Below the pieces are notes generated by a model. It searched no databases. It saw nothing but the letters and a program-made list of their open reading frames with translations, and had not been told where the DNA came from. DNA of 18,808 nucleotides from Chloroflexota bacterium (GTDB lineage: Bacteria; Chloroflexota; Ktedonobacteria; Ktedonobacterales; Ktedonobacteraceae), in assembly GCA_902812455.1 (NCBI GenBank), contig CADDZH010000104.1, positions 1-18,808 of the forward strand. Reading direction: 5' to 3'. This document shows, piece by piece, positions 1 through 5,559 of this stretch. Both the position numbers and the translations under genes were made by a program. Each line of letters opens with the position of its first letter. The stretch's first letter is position 1.

Positions 1-819
1 CACATGCACATTGGCGGGCCAGTAGCGCTCAAACGTGCTCATATCGTCAGGAAAGCCGACCGCCGTGAGGTAGTTCGTCAGGGCATCAAACCAGACGTAG
101 ATGGTGTGCTGCTCGTCGCCGGGAAAGGGCACGCCCCAGCGAACCGTCCCTGGGCGCACGAGGCGAGAGACGGAGAAGTCGCGCAGGCCCTGCTGAATCA
201 GCCCCAACACCTCCGCCCTCCTGATCGCTGGCACAATGAAGTCAGGATGCTCCGTGATATAGGCGAGCAGGCGTTCGCTGTACTTCGAGAGCGCGAAAAA
301 GTAGTTCTCCTCTTCTACCCATTCGGGCTGGATCGAAGGATGGATCGGGCACCTGCCGTTGATCAGTTCGTCGTCCGAGTAAAAGGTATTGCAGTTGGGG
401 CAGTACCAGCCCGCGTAGATGGCTTTGTAGATGTCGCCGCGCTCCTGCGCTCGCCGCAGCATCTCCTGTGAGGCGCGAAAATGACGTGGCTCGGTCGTGC
501 GAATCCAGCGATCGTAAGAGATGTTCAGCTTCGTCCAGGCAAGGCGAAATGCTACATCCATGCGATCAACCCATGTCACGGGATCGATGCCGTTATCCAG
601 CGCTGCTCTCAGGACGTGCTGGCTGTTCTCATCGAGGCCCATGCTGAAGTAGACATCGTGCCCTTGCAGGCGATGATAGCGAGCCGCGACATCGGCGGCC
701 ACTTTTTCAAGCGAGTGGCCGATATGCGGGGGCGCGTTCGGATAGTCGATGGCAGTGGTGATGTAGTAGCGCTGCCGCTGGCTGGCAGGATGGTCTCCTG
801 CTCCTGTCGAGTTGGTCAT
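1..819 (-). CDS. metG: Methionyl-tRNA synthetase, N-terminal part (runs off the left edge)
   Basis: Charges tRNA(Met) with methionine in the cytoplasm. The 273 visible codons are open to the window edge, so the C-terminal part is missing. The start ATG at 819-817 follows an AGAGG-type ribosome binding site. The class I signature HIGH lies in 'PHIGHSLEKVAADV' (about residues 33-46). A zinc knuckle follows in the connective region ('YCPNCNTFY', then 'GRCPIHP'), and after it the conserved 'YVWFDALTNYL' of the MetRS catalytic core. The KMSKS loop and anticodon-binding domain lie outside the window. The HIGH, knuckle and WFDAL features together separate it from the Leu, Ile and Val enzymes. It is preceded by a leader of about 350 nt with a terminator, so its expression is probably controlled by attenuation. 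Confidence 0.95.
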   Translation of the reverse strand, partial: MTNSTGAGDHPASQRQRYYITTAIDYPNAPPHIGHSLEKVAADVAARYHRLQGHDVYFSMGLDENSQHVLRAALDNGIDPVTWVDRMDVAFRLAWTKLNISYDRWIRTTEPRHFRASQEMLRRAQERGDIYKAIYAGWYCPNCNTFYSDDELINGRCPIHPSIQPEWVEEENYFFALSKYSERLLAYITEHPDFIVPAIRRAEVLGLIQQGLRDFSVSRLVRPGTVRWGVPFPGDEQHTIYVWFDALTNYLTAVGFPDDMSTFERYWPANVHV

Positions 820-921
820 AGTTATGTTACCTCTTTTCAGATTTATTCCTGGTCCTGTTTGCCTGGCATCCACAAGGGAAGCCACTACATTTCTGGGTGA
901 TGATGATACCAGCATTCAGGT

Positions 922-957
922 AAAAAAAGAAGGGGGCAGGTGTGTCGCCTGCGCCCC
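922..957 (-). terminator. Intrinsic terminator inside the metG leader
   Basis: On the - strand, GGGGCGCAGG (957-948) pairs with CCTGCCCCC (940-932) with one bulged C, and a run of seven T follows (928-922). It points towards metG and lies about 100 nt upstream of its start. It can therefore only attenuate metG or end a short leader RNA. Confidence 0.75.
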
Positions 958-985
958 TTTGTACGTCCTAAGCTTCTGATTGTGT

Positions 986-1099
986 TTAGATCGGTATAAA
1001 AGAGGACAGCGACGTCCTGCCGCGTGCCATCATGGGCACGCAGTAGGTAAGGGTAGGCATGGGCATAATAAAGGCAAAGGGTGTATACTTATGCTCCAT
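986..1099 (-). CDS. Candidate 37-codon methionine-rich leader peptide of metG
   Basis: This - strand ORF starts at ATG 1099 and stops at TAA 986, between the leader promoter and the terminator. Five of its 37 residues are Met, including 'MPMP' (residues 12-15) and a tandem 'MM' (23-24) whose two ATG codons lie in the loop of the 1022-1041 hairpin. A GGAGG sits 15 nt upstream, which is rather far. Clustered codons for the cognate amino acid just before a terminator are the hallmark of ribosome-mediated attenuation, but a chance ORF is possible. A second short ORF (27 aa, starting at 1169) overlaps its start region. Confidence 0.28.
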   Translation of the reverse strand: MEHKYTPFAFIMPMPTLTYCVPMMARGRTSLSSFIPI

Positions 1100-1179
1100 G
1101 ATCGTTCTCGTTGTCCTCCGGTGATTGATAATCAATACAATTTGGGCGCAAATGATTGCGCCCTTTCATTACATTTAGA

Positions 1180-1208
1180 ATAATACACCGACCATTGCAC
1201 TTTGTCAA
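1180..1208 (-). promoter_or_regulatory. Sigma-70-type promoter for the metG leader
   Basis: On the - strand, TTGACA (1208-1203), a 17-nt spacer and TATTAT (1185-1180). Transcription would start near 1173, giving a leader of about 350 nt. A weaker + strand candidate for the aquaporin gene, TTGCTG-16-TATATG (1212-1239), lies back to back with it. Confidence 0.7.
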
Positions 1209-1296
1209 TGCTTGCTGGCAGGATGTACCATTGTATATGAGGATATCGTGATTCAGATAAGGATAGCTATGAAATAGGAGATATGGCAGGTGTAGT

Positions 1297-2139
1297 ATGT
1301 CCTCAGTTATGTTACGGCGGTACCTGGCGGAATTTCTCGGCACATTCGCCTATGTCTTTTTTGGCTGTGGTGCAAGGATATTTGCAGGCAACGCGCAAGA
1401 TTTGCCGAGCCGCCTGGTCATCTATTTCACCTTCGGGTTTACGCTCCTGGCGATGACCTACGCGCTCAGCCATATCTCTGCAGCCCCTTTCAATCCGGCG
1501 ATTGTCTTTGGCCTGGCATTCACGCGGCGCTTTCCCTGGCGTTACGTCTGGCCATACTGGATCGCGCAGGTGGGCGGGGCGCTACTGGCAAGCTTCTTCC
1601 ACTTCCTCCTGTTCCCCGGCAAAGCAAAGGCAGCCCTGTATGGTGCGACGTATCCCACTATCGACTTTGCCGGAGCTGTAGCCGTTGAAACGATCCTCAC
1701 CTTCTTTCTCATGCTCGTGTTCATGTCAACAGCTACCGACCGGCGCGTGAACCGGGCCTCTATCGGATTGACCGTGGGGCTGACGATTACGCTGGCCGGC
1801 TTTTTTGCCGGGCCGATCACGGGAGGAAGCATGAACCCCGCACGCAGCATGGCCCCTGCTGTATTTGCGGGAGGTATCCCTCTGGCAACCGCCTGGATTT
1901 ACTGGGTGGGGCCTCTGCTGGGAGCGATGCTGGGAGCGACAGTATATGAGTTCATGCGCGGAGGAGAGGGCCAGGCGCTAGAAATACCGGAAGGAATATT
2001 TACAGGCTTGCAGAGGCCGCGCCCGCTCTTTCGCGCTCGTTATCCATCCACAGCGCTGCTCAAAAAGGGGCCGCTGCCTGAAAAGCCGGCGGATGAAAAA
2101 ACTGCAAACCAGGAGCCTTCGAACGAGGAAAGCAGGTAG
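1297..2139 (+). CDS. Aquaporin / MIP-family channel
   Basis: Membrane channel for water or small neutral solutes such as glycerol. The 280 residues show six hydrophobic segments and both signature half-helix motifs: NPA at residues 66-68 ('AAPFNPAIV') and NPA at 180-182 ('GGSMNPARS'), with the selectivity-filter Arg at 183. The first loop reads SAAPFNPA rather than the common SGAHxNPA, and a Gly sits three residues before the second NPA. The pore specificity is therefore not that of classic AqpZ and cannot be assigned. A charged, proline-rich tail of about 50 residues ends in a run of Glu, Pro and Lys. An alternative ATG lies at 1309. The ankyrin gene follows after 26 nt, so the two may be co-transcribed. 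Confidence 0.9.
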   Translation: MSSVMLRRYLAEFLGTFAYVFFGCGARIFAGNAQDLPSRLVIYFTFGFTLLAMTYALSHISAAPFNPAIVFGLAFTRRFPWRYVWPYWIAQVGGALLASFFHFLLFPGKAKAALYGATYPTIDFAGAVAVETILTFFLMLVFMSTATDRRVNRASIGLTVGLTITLAGFFAGPITGGSMNPARSMAPAVFAGGIPLATAWIYWVGPLLGAMLGATVYEFMRGGEGQALEIPEGIFTGLQRPRPLFRARYPSTALLKKGPLPEKPADEKTANQEPSNEESR

Positions 2140-2165
2140 CTCGAACCGGAAAAGAGGAGATAAAT

Positions 2166-2750
2166 ATGACTACGCAGGAACCAGGCCAGCAAATTATAGA
2201 TGAATTTGTTGGTGTATCGCACGGGGATTTTGCCAGGGTCAAAGAATTGCTCGCGCAATATCCTATGCTGGTAAATGCCAGGGCCACGTGGCATGAGACA
2301 CCCATAGAAGCGGCAGCGCAGATGGGGCGGGAAGACATTGTGGACTTCTTGCTAGCAGCAGGCGCCCCTTTAGATATTTGTACTGCAGCGATGCTTGGAA
2401 TGCGCGACAAGGTTGCTGAAATGCTCCAGGCCGATCCGGAGCTAGCTCATGCGACCGGCGCTCACGGTATCCCGGTGACGTATTTCCCTATGATCCATAG
2501 CCATGGGGACATAGCTGAACTGCTGGTATCAGAAGGGGCCGATATCAACGCGGGCGAAGGAACATATACTGCTCTACATGGGGCGGTGCTTTTTGGTCAA
2601 AAAGGCATGGTCGAGTGGCTGCTAGAGCGTGGCGTAGAGGTCAATCCGAAAAATTTCGATGGGAAGACACCGCTGGACCTTGCGGTCGAACGGGATCAAA
2701 CCGAGATAGCCGAACTACTCAGGGCGCATGGCGGGATTCGAGTCGAGTAG
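2166..2750 (+). CDS. Ankyrin-repeat protein
   Basis: A 194-residue soluble protein with no signal peptide. It contains about five ankyrin-type units, visible as 'GDFARVKELLAQYPMLVNAR', 'ETPIEAAAQMGREDIVDFLL', 'GDIAELLVSEGADINAGEG', 'TALHGAVLFGQKGMVEWLLE' and 'KTPLDLAVERDQTEIAELLR'. Ankyrin repeats mediate protein-protein contacts; the partner is unknown. A good ribosome binding site (AAGAGGAG) precedes the ATG. It lies 26 nt after the aquaporin gene and 65 nt before the hydrolase pseudogene, all on the same strand. Confidence 0.85.
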   Translation: MTTQEPGQQIIDEFVGVSHGDFARVKELLAQYPMLVNARATWHETPIEAAAQMGREDIVDFLLAAGAPLDICTAAMLGMRDKVAEMLQADPELAHATGAHGIPVTYFPMIHSHGDIAELLVSEGADINAGEGTYTALHGAVLFGQKGMVEWLLERGVEVNPKNFDGKTPLDLAVERDQTEIAELLRAHGGIRVE

Positions 2751-2815
2751 GATAGCAGGCTTGTTCATCAAGCAGGGTAACCAACAATAGGACTATATTT
2801 GGAGGATTTGAGCAT

Positions 2816-3510
2816 ATGGCAGTAATACGGACATCAAACGTTGATTTGAAGGTGAATGGCGATGGAGCTTACGCCTTCGTGGCGCAGCCCGATGATGATG
2901 CTACTCATCCAGGTGTGGTGTTAATCCAGGAATGGTGGGGCATCGAACCGCACATTCGCGACCTAGCCCAGCGGCTGGCGGCAGAAGGCTTTGTGGTCGC
3001 CGTGCCCGATCTCTAGCATGGCAAGGTAGCGACCGAGCCGAGCGATGCGCAGAAGATGGTCATGATGATGCGGGGAAACGTCGATAGGACAGCCAGAGAG
3101 ATCATTGGCGCGCTGGATACAGTCAAAGCGATGCCGAATGTTGAGCCGAAAAAGCTCGGCCTGATGGGTTTCTGTGTTGGCGGCTTCATAACCTATGTGG
3201 TGGCATCGCGCTATCCCGACCTGGGGGCTGCGCTTCCCTTCTACGCTGCGGGCTACAATCCCTCGCCAGAGGAAGTGGCGAAGGTGAATGCGCCTGTGCT
3301 GGCCTTCTATGGCAGCAAGAACCAGAGCACTCCAGAGGAGCAGATAGAGAAGATCGAGCGCATGTACAGGCAGGCCGGCAAGGAAATCACAGTCAAGATG
3401 TATGACGCGGACCACGCCTTCATGAATCCCTCGCATGGTGCGGGCAACGAGCAGGCGGCCGCTGATGCCTGCGGCTGGCCGTGAACTTCTTGAAGGAGAA
3501 GCTGAGGTAG
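2816..3510 (+). pseudogene. Dienelactone hydrolase family protein, disrupted by an amber codon and a frameshift
   Basis: An alpha/beta-hydrolase related to carboxymethylenebutenolidase. The family landmarks are 'LIQEWWGIEPHIRDLAQRLAAEG', 'VPDL*HGK', the nucleophile elbow 'GFCVGG' and the catalytic His region 'DADHAFMNP'. A TAG at 3014-3016 replaces the usual Tyr of 'PDLYHGK' and the same frame continues cleanly behind it. Near the 3' end, ignoring two extra bases at about 3472 restores 'DAWLAVNFLKEKLR' and a stop at 3508-3510; as written the frame stops early at 3484. The usual catalytic Asp position reads 'YGSKNQ', with Asn where Asp is expected. Two lesions and a lost catalytic residue support a decayed gene. 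A sequencing error could explain one of them but hardly all. Confidence 0.8.
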
Positions 3511-3547
3511 CGAGCCAATAGAATTGGGAGGCGCATCAGCACTACAA

Positions 3548-3575
3548 GTAGGACAGGGGCAAGCCCTGTCCCTAC
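3548..3575. repeat. Dispersed palindromic repeat (GTAGG..CCCTAC type)
   Basis: Arms GGACAGGG (3551-3558) and CCCTGTCC (3564-3571) are flanked by GTA and CTAC and followed by CATAC. The same 'CCCTACCATAC' edge appears near 13898 and, in part, near 17603, so this is a member of a family of intergenic palindromes. The following 3600-3720 also shares phrases with 13970-14030 ('CATTCGCCAA', then 'TGTGG/CGTGG..CGCCC'). Confidence 0.6.
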
Positions 3576-3735
3576 CATACGACGGCTGTGCAGGCCGATG
3601 CGTATATGGTCGTCCTGGAAGGGCATGCCATTTCTGGTGGCATTCGCCAATAATATCCCTCGTGGTCGCCCGCCTGTTCCCCCACGTGCCAGCGCTCCAA
3701 ACACCTACCAATTCCAGGCGGGTTCAGATGAAGGA

Positions 3736-3767
3736 TTGTCATAAAGCAATTTAGCTGCTATTATAAT
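3736..3767 (+). promoter_or_regulatory. Promoter of the crRNA-like mini-CRISPR RNA
   Basis: TTGTCA (3736-3741), a 17-nt spacer and TATTAT (3759-3764), overlapping a perfect TATAAT at 3762-3767. The expected start near 3771-3774 falls at the beginning of the first degenerate repeat. The array promoter also lies immediately before its first repeat. Confidence 0.65.
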
Positions 3768-3768
3768 G

Positions 3769-3808
3769 ATAGGAATAATCACCAATAGCCCGAATATGGG
3801 ATTGAAAT
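3769..3808 (+). repeat. Degenerate CRISPR repeat 1 (psi-R1)
   Basis: Hand alignment to the 37-nt array repeat gives 28 matches of 37 with one 3-nt insertion (3778-3780). GGAATA (3772-3777), AGCCCG (3787-3792) and GGGATTGAAA (3798-3807) are identical. The handle end differs only in its last base (T for C). Confidence 0.82.
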
Positions 3809-3839
3809 CTATTCTTGTCTACGTGAGGGCAAAACCTTT

Positions 3840-3876
3840 TTACGAACTACTCCAAGCCCGACCAGGGGATCAGAGT
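3840..3876 (+). repeat. Degenerate CRISPR repeat 2 (psi-R2)
   Basis: More divergent (about 17 of 37 ungapped), but AGCCCG (3855-3860) and GGGAT (3866-3870) are exact and separated by the same 5 nt as in the true repeat. The handle end (CAGAGT) is lost, as is common for the second repeat of crRNA-like RNAs. A further CCATTAGCC at 3924-3932 also matches the repeat, but over 9 nt only. Confidence 0.6.
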
Positions 3877-4002
3877 ACAGGTGCAAATAAAAGATAGTGA
3901 CCTTCTTCTATTTCGCATCTTGCCCATTAGCCATTTTTCTTTCCTCTTAGGTTTATGCTACGTTTGTGTATCAGCATGTCGTCTTTTTTGCCCAAAATAT
4001 AG

Positions 4003-4019
4003 GTTCTATTCTTGTCCAC
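4003..4019 (+). promoter_or_regulatory. Target site of the crRNA-like RNA: GTT PAM plus partial protospacer
   Basis: GTT (4003-4005) is followed by CTATTCTTGTCCAC (4006-4019). Positions 1-11 equal the pseudo-spacer, position 12 mismatches (a position that Cascade flips out of the duplex anyway) and 13-14 match again. Beyond that the identity is lost. A protospacer of 31-36 nt would reach 4036-4041 and cover the -35 box at 4029. GTN/GTH is the published PAM of several type I-D systems. Confidence 0.78.
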
Positions 4020-4028
4020 TTAAAACAC

Positions 4029-4057
4029 TTGACATTCCACCTCAGCCATGTTATCAT
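4029..4057 (+). promoter_or_regulatory. Promoter controlled by the crRNA-like RNA; faces the membrane peptide, WYL and cas genes
   Basis: TTGACA (4029-4034), a 17-nt spacer and TATCAT (4052-4057). The start is expected near 4064. It is the only strong promoter I see between the hydrolase pseudogene and the WYL gene besides the mini-CRISPR promoter. Confidence 0.72.
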
Positions 4058-4063
4058 TGGGGC

Positions 4064-4082
4064 AAGGAGTACTAAAATGTAG
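4064..4082 (+). other. Start-stop mini-ORF (ATG TAG) with strong Shine-Dalgarno at the transcript 5' end
   Basis: AAGGAG (4064-4069), 7 nt, then ATG (4077-4079) directly followed by TAG (4080-4082). The Shine-Dalgarno would lie at the very 5' end of the RNA made from the 4029-4057 promoter. Whether it is used is unknown; it may be chance. Confidence 0.35.
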
Positions 4083-4139
4083 TTTTTAAATGAAGTTTCA
4101 AGTTCTGTTCGTTTTACAAATCAAATAAGGAGGTCTGAG

Positions 4140-4232
4140 ATGGACCAAACAGTAGCTATTCTCGCACTGGTTGTTATCATCTTGATGCTCGTAGCATTTA
4201 TTTTCGGACTGATTGTCGCAAAGAAGCTATAA
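4140..4232 (+). CDS. 30-residue single-helix membrane peptide (small toxin-like or regulatory peptide)
   Basis: Not recognised as a named family. The ATG at 4140 follows an AAGGAGGT Shine-Dalgarno with ideal spacing, the best in the window. The peptide has an acidic N-terminus (MDQT), an uninterrupted hydrophobic stretch over about residues 5-27 rich in Ile, Leu, Val and Ala with one Gly at 23, and ends in Lys-Lys-Leu. This predicts one membrane-spanning helix with a positive C-terminus. Size and layout resemble peptide toxins of type I toxin-antitoxin systems and small membrane regulators. It is the first proper ORF behind the promoter targeted by the crRNA-like RNA, and lies 12 nt before the WYL gene, so the two are probably translated from one mRNA. 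A toxin role, a WYL partner role or a translational leader role are all open. Confidence 0.62.
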   Translation: MDQTVAILALVVIILMLVAFIFGLIVAKKL

Positions 4233-4244
4233 AGGAGCAAATCC

Positions 4245-5435
4245 TTGAACACAAAGCGCTTTCACACCGGCCTTGCTCAGCAGGAAACGGCAATTGATTC
4301 CCTTAGCCAGTTCGAGCCAACAAAGACTTCAGGCGATGAAGAGCCTGGCACCACAGACCCCAGGTATGAAAATGCCGAGCGCATCCTGCGTCTGCTGTAT
4401 CTCCTGTGGGGTGGAGAGCGCACGCGCGATGATATTTTCGAGCACTTGAAGGACTTCTACAATATCCAGGAAAGCGATGATCCAAAAGTGCGTGCGGCTT
4501 CGCAACGCGCGGGCAGGATGCTTTCACGAGATATACAAGCCCTGGAACATATGGGCTTCGAGATCAACAAGTCTGGCAGAGGCGATGCTACGCGCTACAA
4601 CCTTGTCAAAGGTTCGGGGCCATTCAGCCCGTTTCTTTTCAGCGAGAGCGAGTTGAATACATTGATCCTGCTCCACGCGCTCTTTGCCGACCCCACAAAG
4701 TACACGCCCAGCAATGCGGCACACCCGTTACCAGCACCTCAACCCCGTAATCCTTATGTAGAAGACATCGTGGCCCTGGTCGAACGATTGGTGGAAACAC
4801 TTCCAGACGAACAGAAGAAATACTTTGACAGGTGGGCGCGCAAGCCATTTGTCTACCTCAATATGGACACAGTAACCGATTATTTGCCCCATCGCGAGAC
4901 CATAGCTACACTCGTCAAGTTCATCTCAGCGCGCCTGCGAATTCAGTTCGAGTATGGGTCAATGACCAGCCAGCAGGGGACAATACTTCATGAAGAGGTA
5001 GACCCCTACTACATTATCCATCAGGATGGGCACCTGTACCTGATTGGATACAGCCACAAAACAAACACGGTTTTAGAGTTTCGCGTTGATCGCATTCAAG
5101 CAGGCAGCATCAAACCATCCCCACAACATAAGACCATCGACGTGGAACGGAGGCCCAGGCCCATCGAGTTTCGCTACTGGCTAGACAGCAGCCTTGTGAG
5201 AAGCGGCCTGAGCCAGCGCTGGCTCTCACAAACGATCGAGCGCGAAGAAGCCTACCTCGACGAGCAAGGTAAGCAACAAAGCCGTGTGCTGGTGCGAGCT
5301 ACGGCTTACAGCGAATGGCGCATACTCCAGCAGATGCATAAATATGGCGACAAGGCCGAACTAGTTGATCCCCCCGAATTGCGCGAAAAGATGAAGAGGG
5401 AAGTGGAGAGGATATTCCACCTCTATCAAGAGTAG
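4245..5435 (+). CDS. WYL-domain transcriptional regulator of the CRISPR locus
   Basis: A 396-residue protein. A disordered N-terminus is followed by a winged helix-turn-helix at about residues 43-120 ('AERILRLLYLLWGGERTRDD', later 'MLSRDIQALEHMGFEI'). A WYL domain spans about 215-285, with its core near 250-282 ('PYYIIHQDGHLYLIGYSH', 'EFRVDRI'), and a C-terminal WCX-like extension ends at 'REKMKREVERIF'. WYL domains bind ligands, possibly nucleotides or nucleic acid, and WYL proteins are frequent regulators of CRISPR and other defence loci. The start is TTG 4245, 9 nt after AAAGGAG; no ATG start fits better. It follows the 30-aa membrane peptide and precedes cas10d by 124 nt, where a dyad symmetry (5487-5503) could be its operator. 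Whether it activates or represses cannot be seen from sequence. Confidence 0.9.
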   Translation: MNTKRFHTGLAQQETAIDSLSQFEPTKTSGDEEPGTTDPRYENAERILRLLYLLWGGERTRDDIFEHLKDFYNIQESDDPKVRAASQRAGRMLSRDIQALEHMGFEINKSGRGDATRYNLVKGSGPFSPFLFSESELNTLILLHALFADPTKYTPSNAAHPLPAPQPRNPYVEDIVALVERLVETLPDEQKKYFDRWARKPFVYLNMDTVTDYLPHRETIATLVKFISARLRIQFEYGSMTSQQGTILHEEVDPYYIIHQDGHLYLIGYSHKTNTVLEFRVDRIQAGSIKPSPQHKTIDVERRPRPIEFRYWLDSSLVRSGLSQRWLSQTIEREEAYLDEQGKQQSRVLVRATAYSEWRILQQMHKYGDKAELVDPPELREKMKREVERIFHLYQE

Positions 5436-5486
5436 GAAGGGCGAAAAAGAGCAGGAAAGAAAAAGTCCTGAAAAAAAGGCGCTTTG

Positions 5487-5523
5487 TGACATGTAGTGTC
5501 ACTATGGTTGGTTATTCTATAAC
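5487..5523 (+). promoter_or_regulatory. Dyad operator and possible second promoter in front of cas10d
   Basis: GTGACA (5487-5492), 5 nt, TGTCAC (5498-5503) is a perfect 6+6 inverted repeat. TATTCT or TATAAC about 11-15 nt further downstream could serve as -10, but no good -35 is present, which would fit a regulated promoter. It is a candidate WYL binding site. Coordinates may be off by one. Confidence 0.4.
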
Positions 5524-5559
5524 TTAGGCAAGGTCAATTATGAAGTAGAGGAGATTGTT

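Larger units (their letters stand above)
820..1173 (-). promoter_or_regulatory. Long structured leader of metG, candidate transcription attenuator
   Basis: Reading leftwards from the predicted transcript start, the leader contains perfect or near-perfect hairpins: GGGCGCAA/TTGCGCCC (1144-1163), GCGTGCC/GGCACGC (1022-1041), AGGAC/GTCCT (1003-1018), and finally an intrinsic terminator (922-957) about 100 nt before metG. This order is what an attenuated aminoacyl-tRNA synthetase gene shows. I could not find the conserved T-box sequence (AGGGTGGNACCGCG), so the sensing mechanism is open. Part of the hairpin content could instead come from the dispersed palindromic repeats common in this genome. 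Confidence 0.45.
3769..3876 (+). ncRNA. crRNA-like regulatory RNA (degenerate mini-CRISPR, CreA/CreR-like)
   Basis: Two degenerate copies of the array repeat (3769-3808 and 3840-3876) enclose a 31-nt pseudo-spacer (3809-3839); real spacers here are about 36 nt. All copies keep the core AGCCCG-N5-GGGAT with different N5, so the short CCC/GGG hairpin is preserved while the loop varies, as expected if Cas6 still recognises the RNA. The pseudo-handle ATTGAAAT (array: ATTGAAAC) is followed by CTATTCTTGTC, identical over 11 nt to 4006-4016 in front of a promoter and next to a GTT PAM. Known CreA and CreR RNAs have this design: a short seed-side match lets Cascade bind and repress without cutting. 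By inference this RNA does the same with the type I-D effector encoded downstream. No clear terminator is visible, so the 3' end is uncertain. Confidence 0.8.

Noticed and set aside
1..900. Two + strand ORFs (4-471 and 481-900)
   Set aside because: They lie antisense to metG and its leader, and have no family features.
820..1173. T-box riboswitch for metG
   Set aside because: The leader, terminator and gene fit, but the conserved T-box sequence AGGGTGGNACCGCG and a recognisable Stem I with an AUG specifier are not visible. Only a covariance search could rescue it.
3014..3016. Amber codon as pyrrolysine or programmed readthrough in the hydrolase
   Set aside because: The residue at this position is normally Tyr, no readthrough context is seen, and the gene carries a second lesion and lacks a catalytic Asp, so decay is simpler.
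3881..4075. 64-residue Cys-rich ORF starting with GTG
   Set aside because: No Shine-Dalgarno, T-rich composition, and it runs through the target site and the promoter boxes. Most likely a by-product of the AT-rich regulatory region.
4090..4128. 12-residue ORF (MKFQVLFVLQIK) between the start-stop element and the membrane peptide
   Set aside because: No ribosome binding site and no distinctive composition. It ends just before the next Shine-Dalgarno, but chance is the simplest explanation.
5508..5525. Second target of the pseudo-spacer in front of cas10d (TATTCT shared)
   Set aside because: Only six seed bases match, position 1 mismatches and the preceding bases are not GTN.
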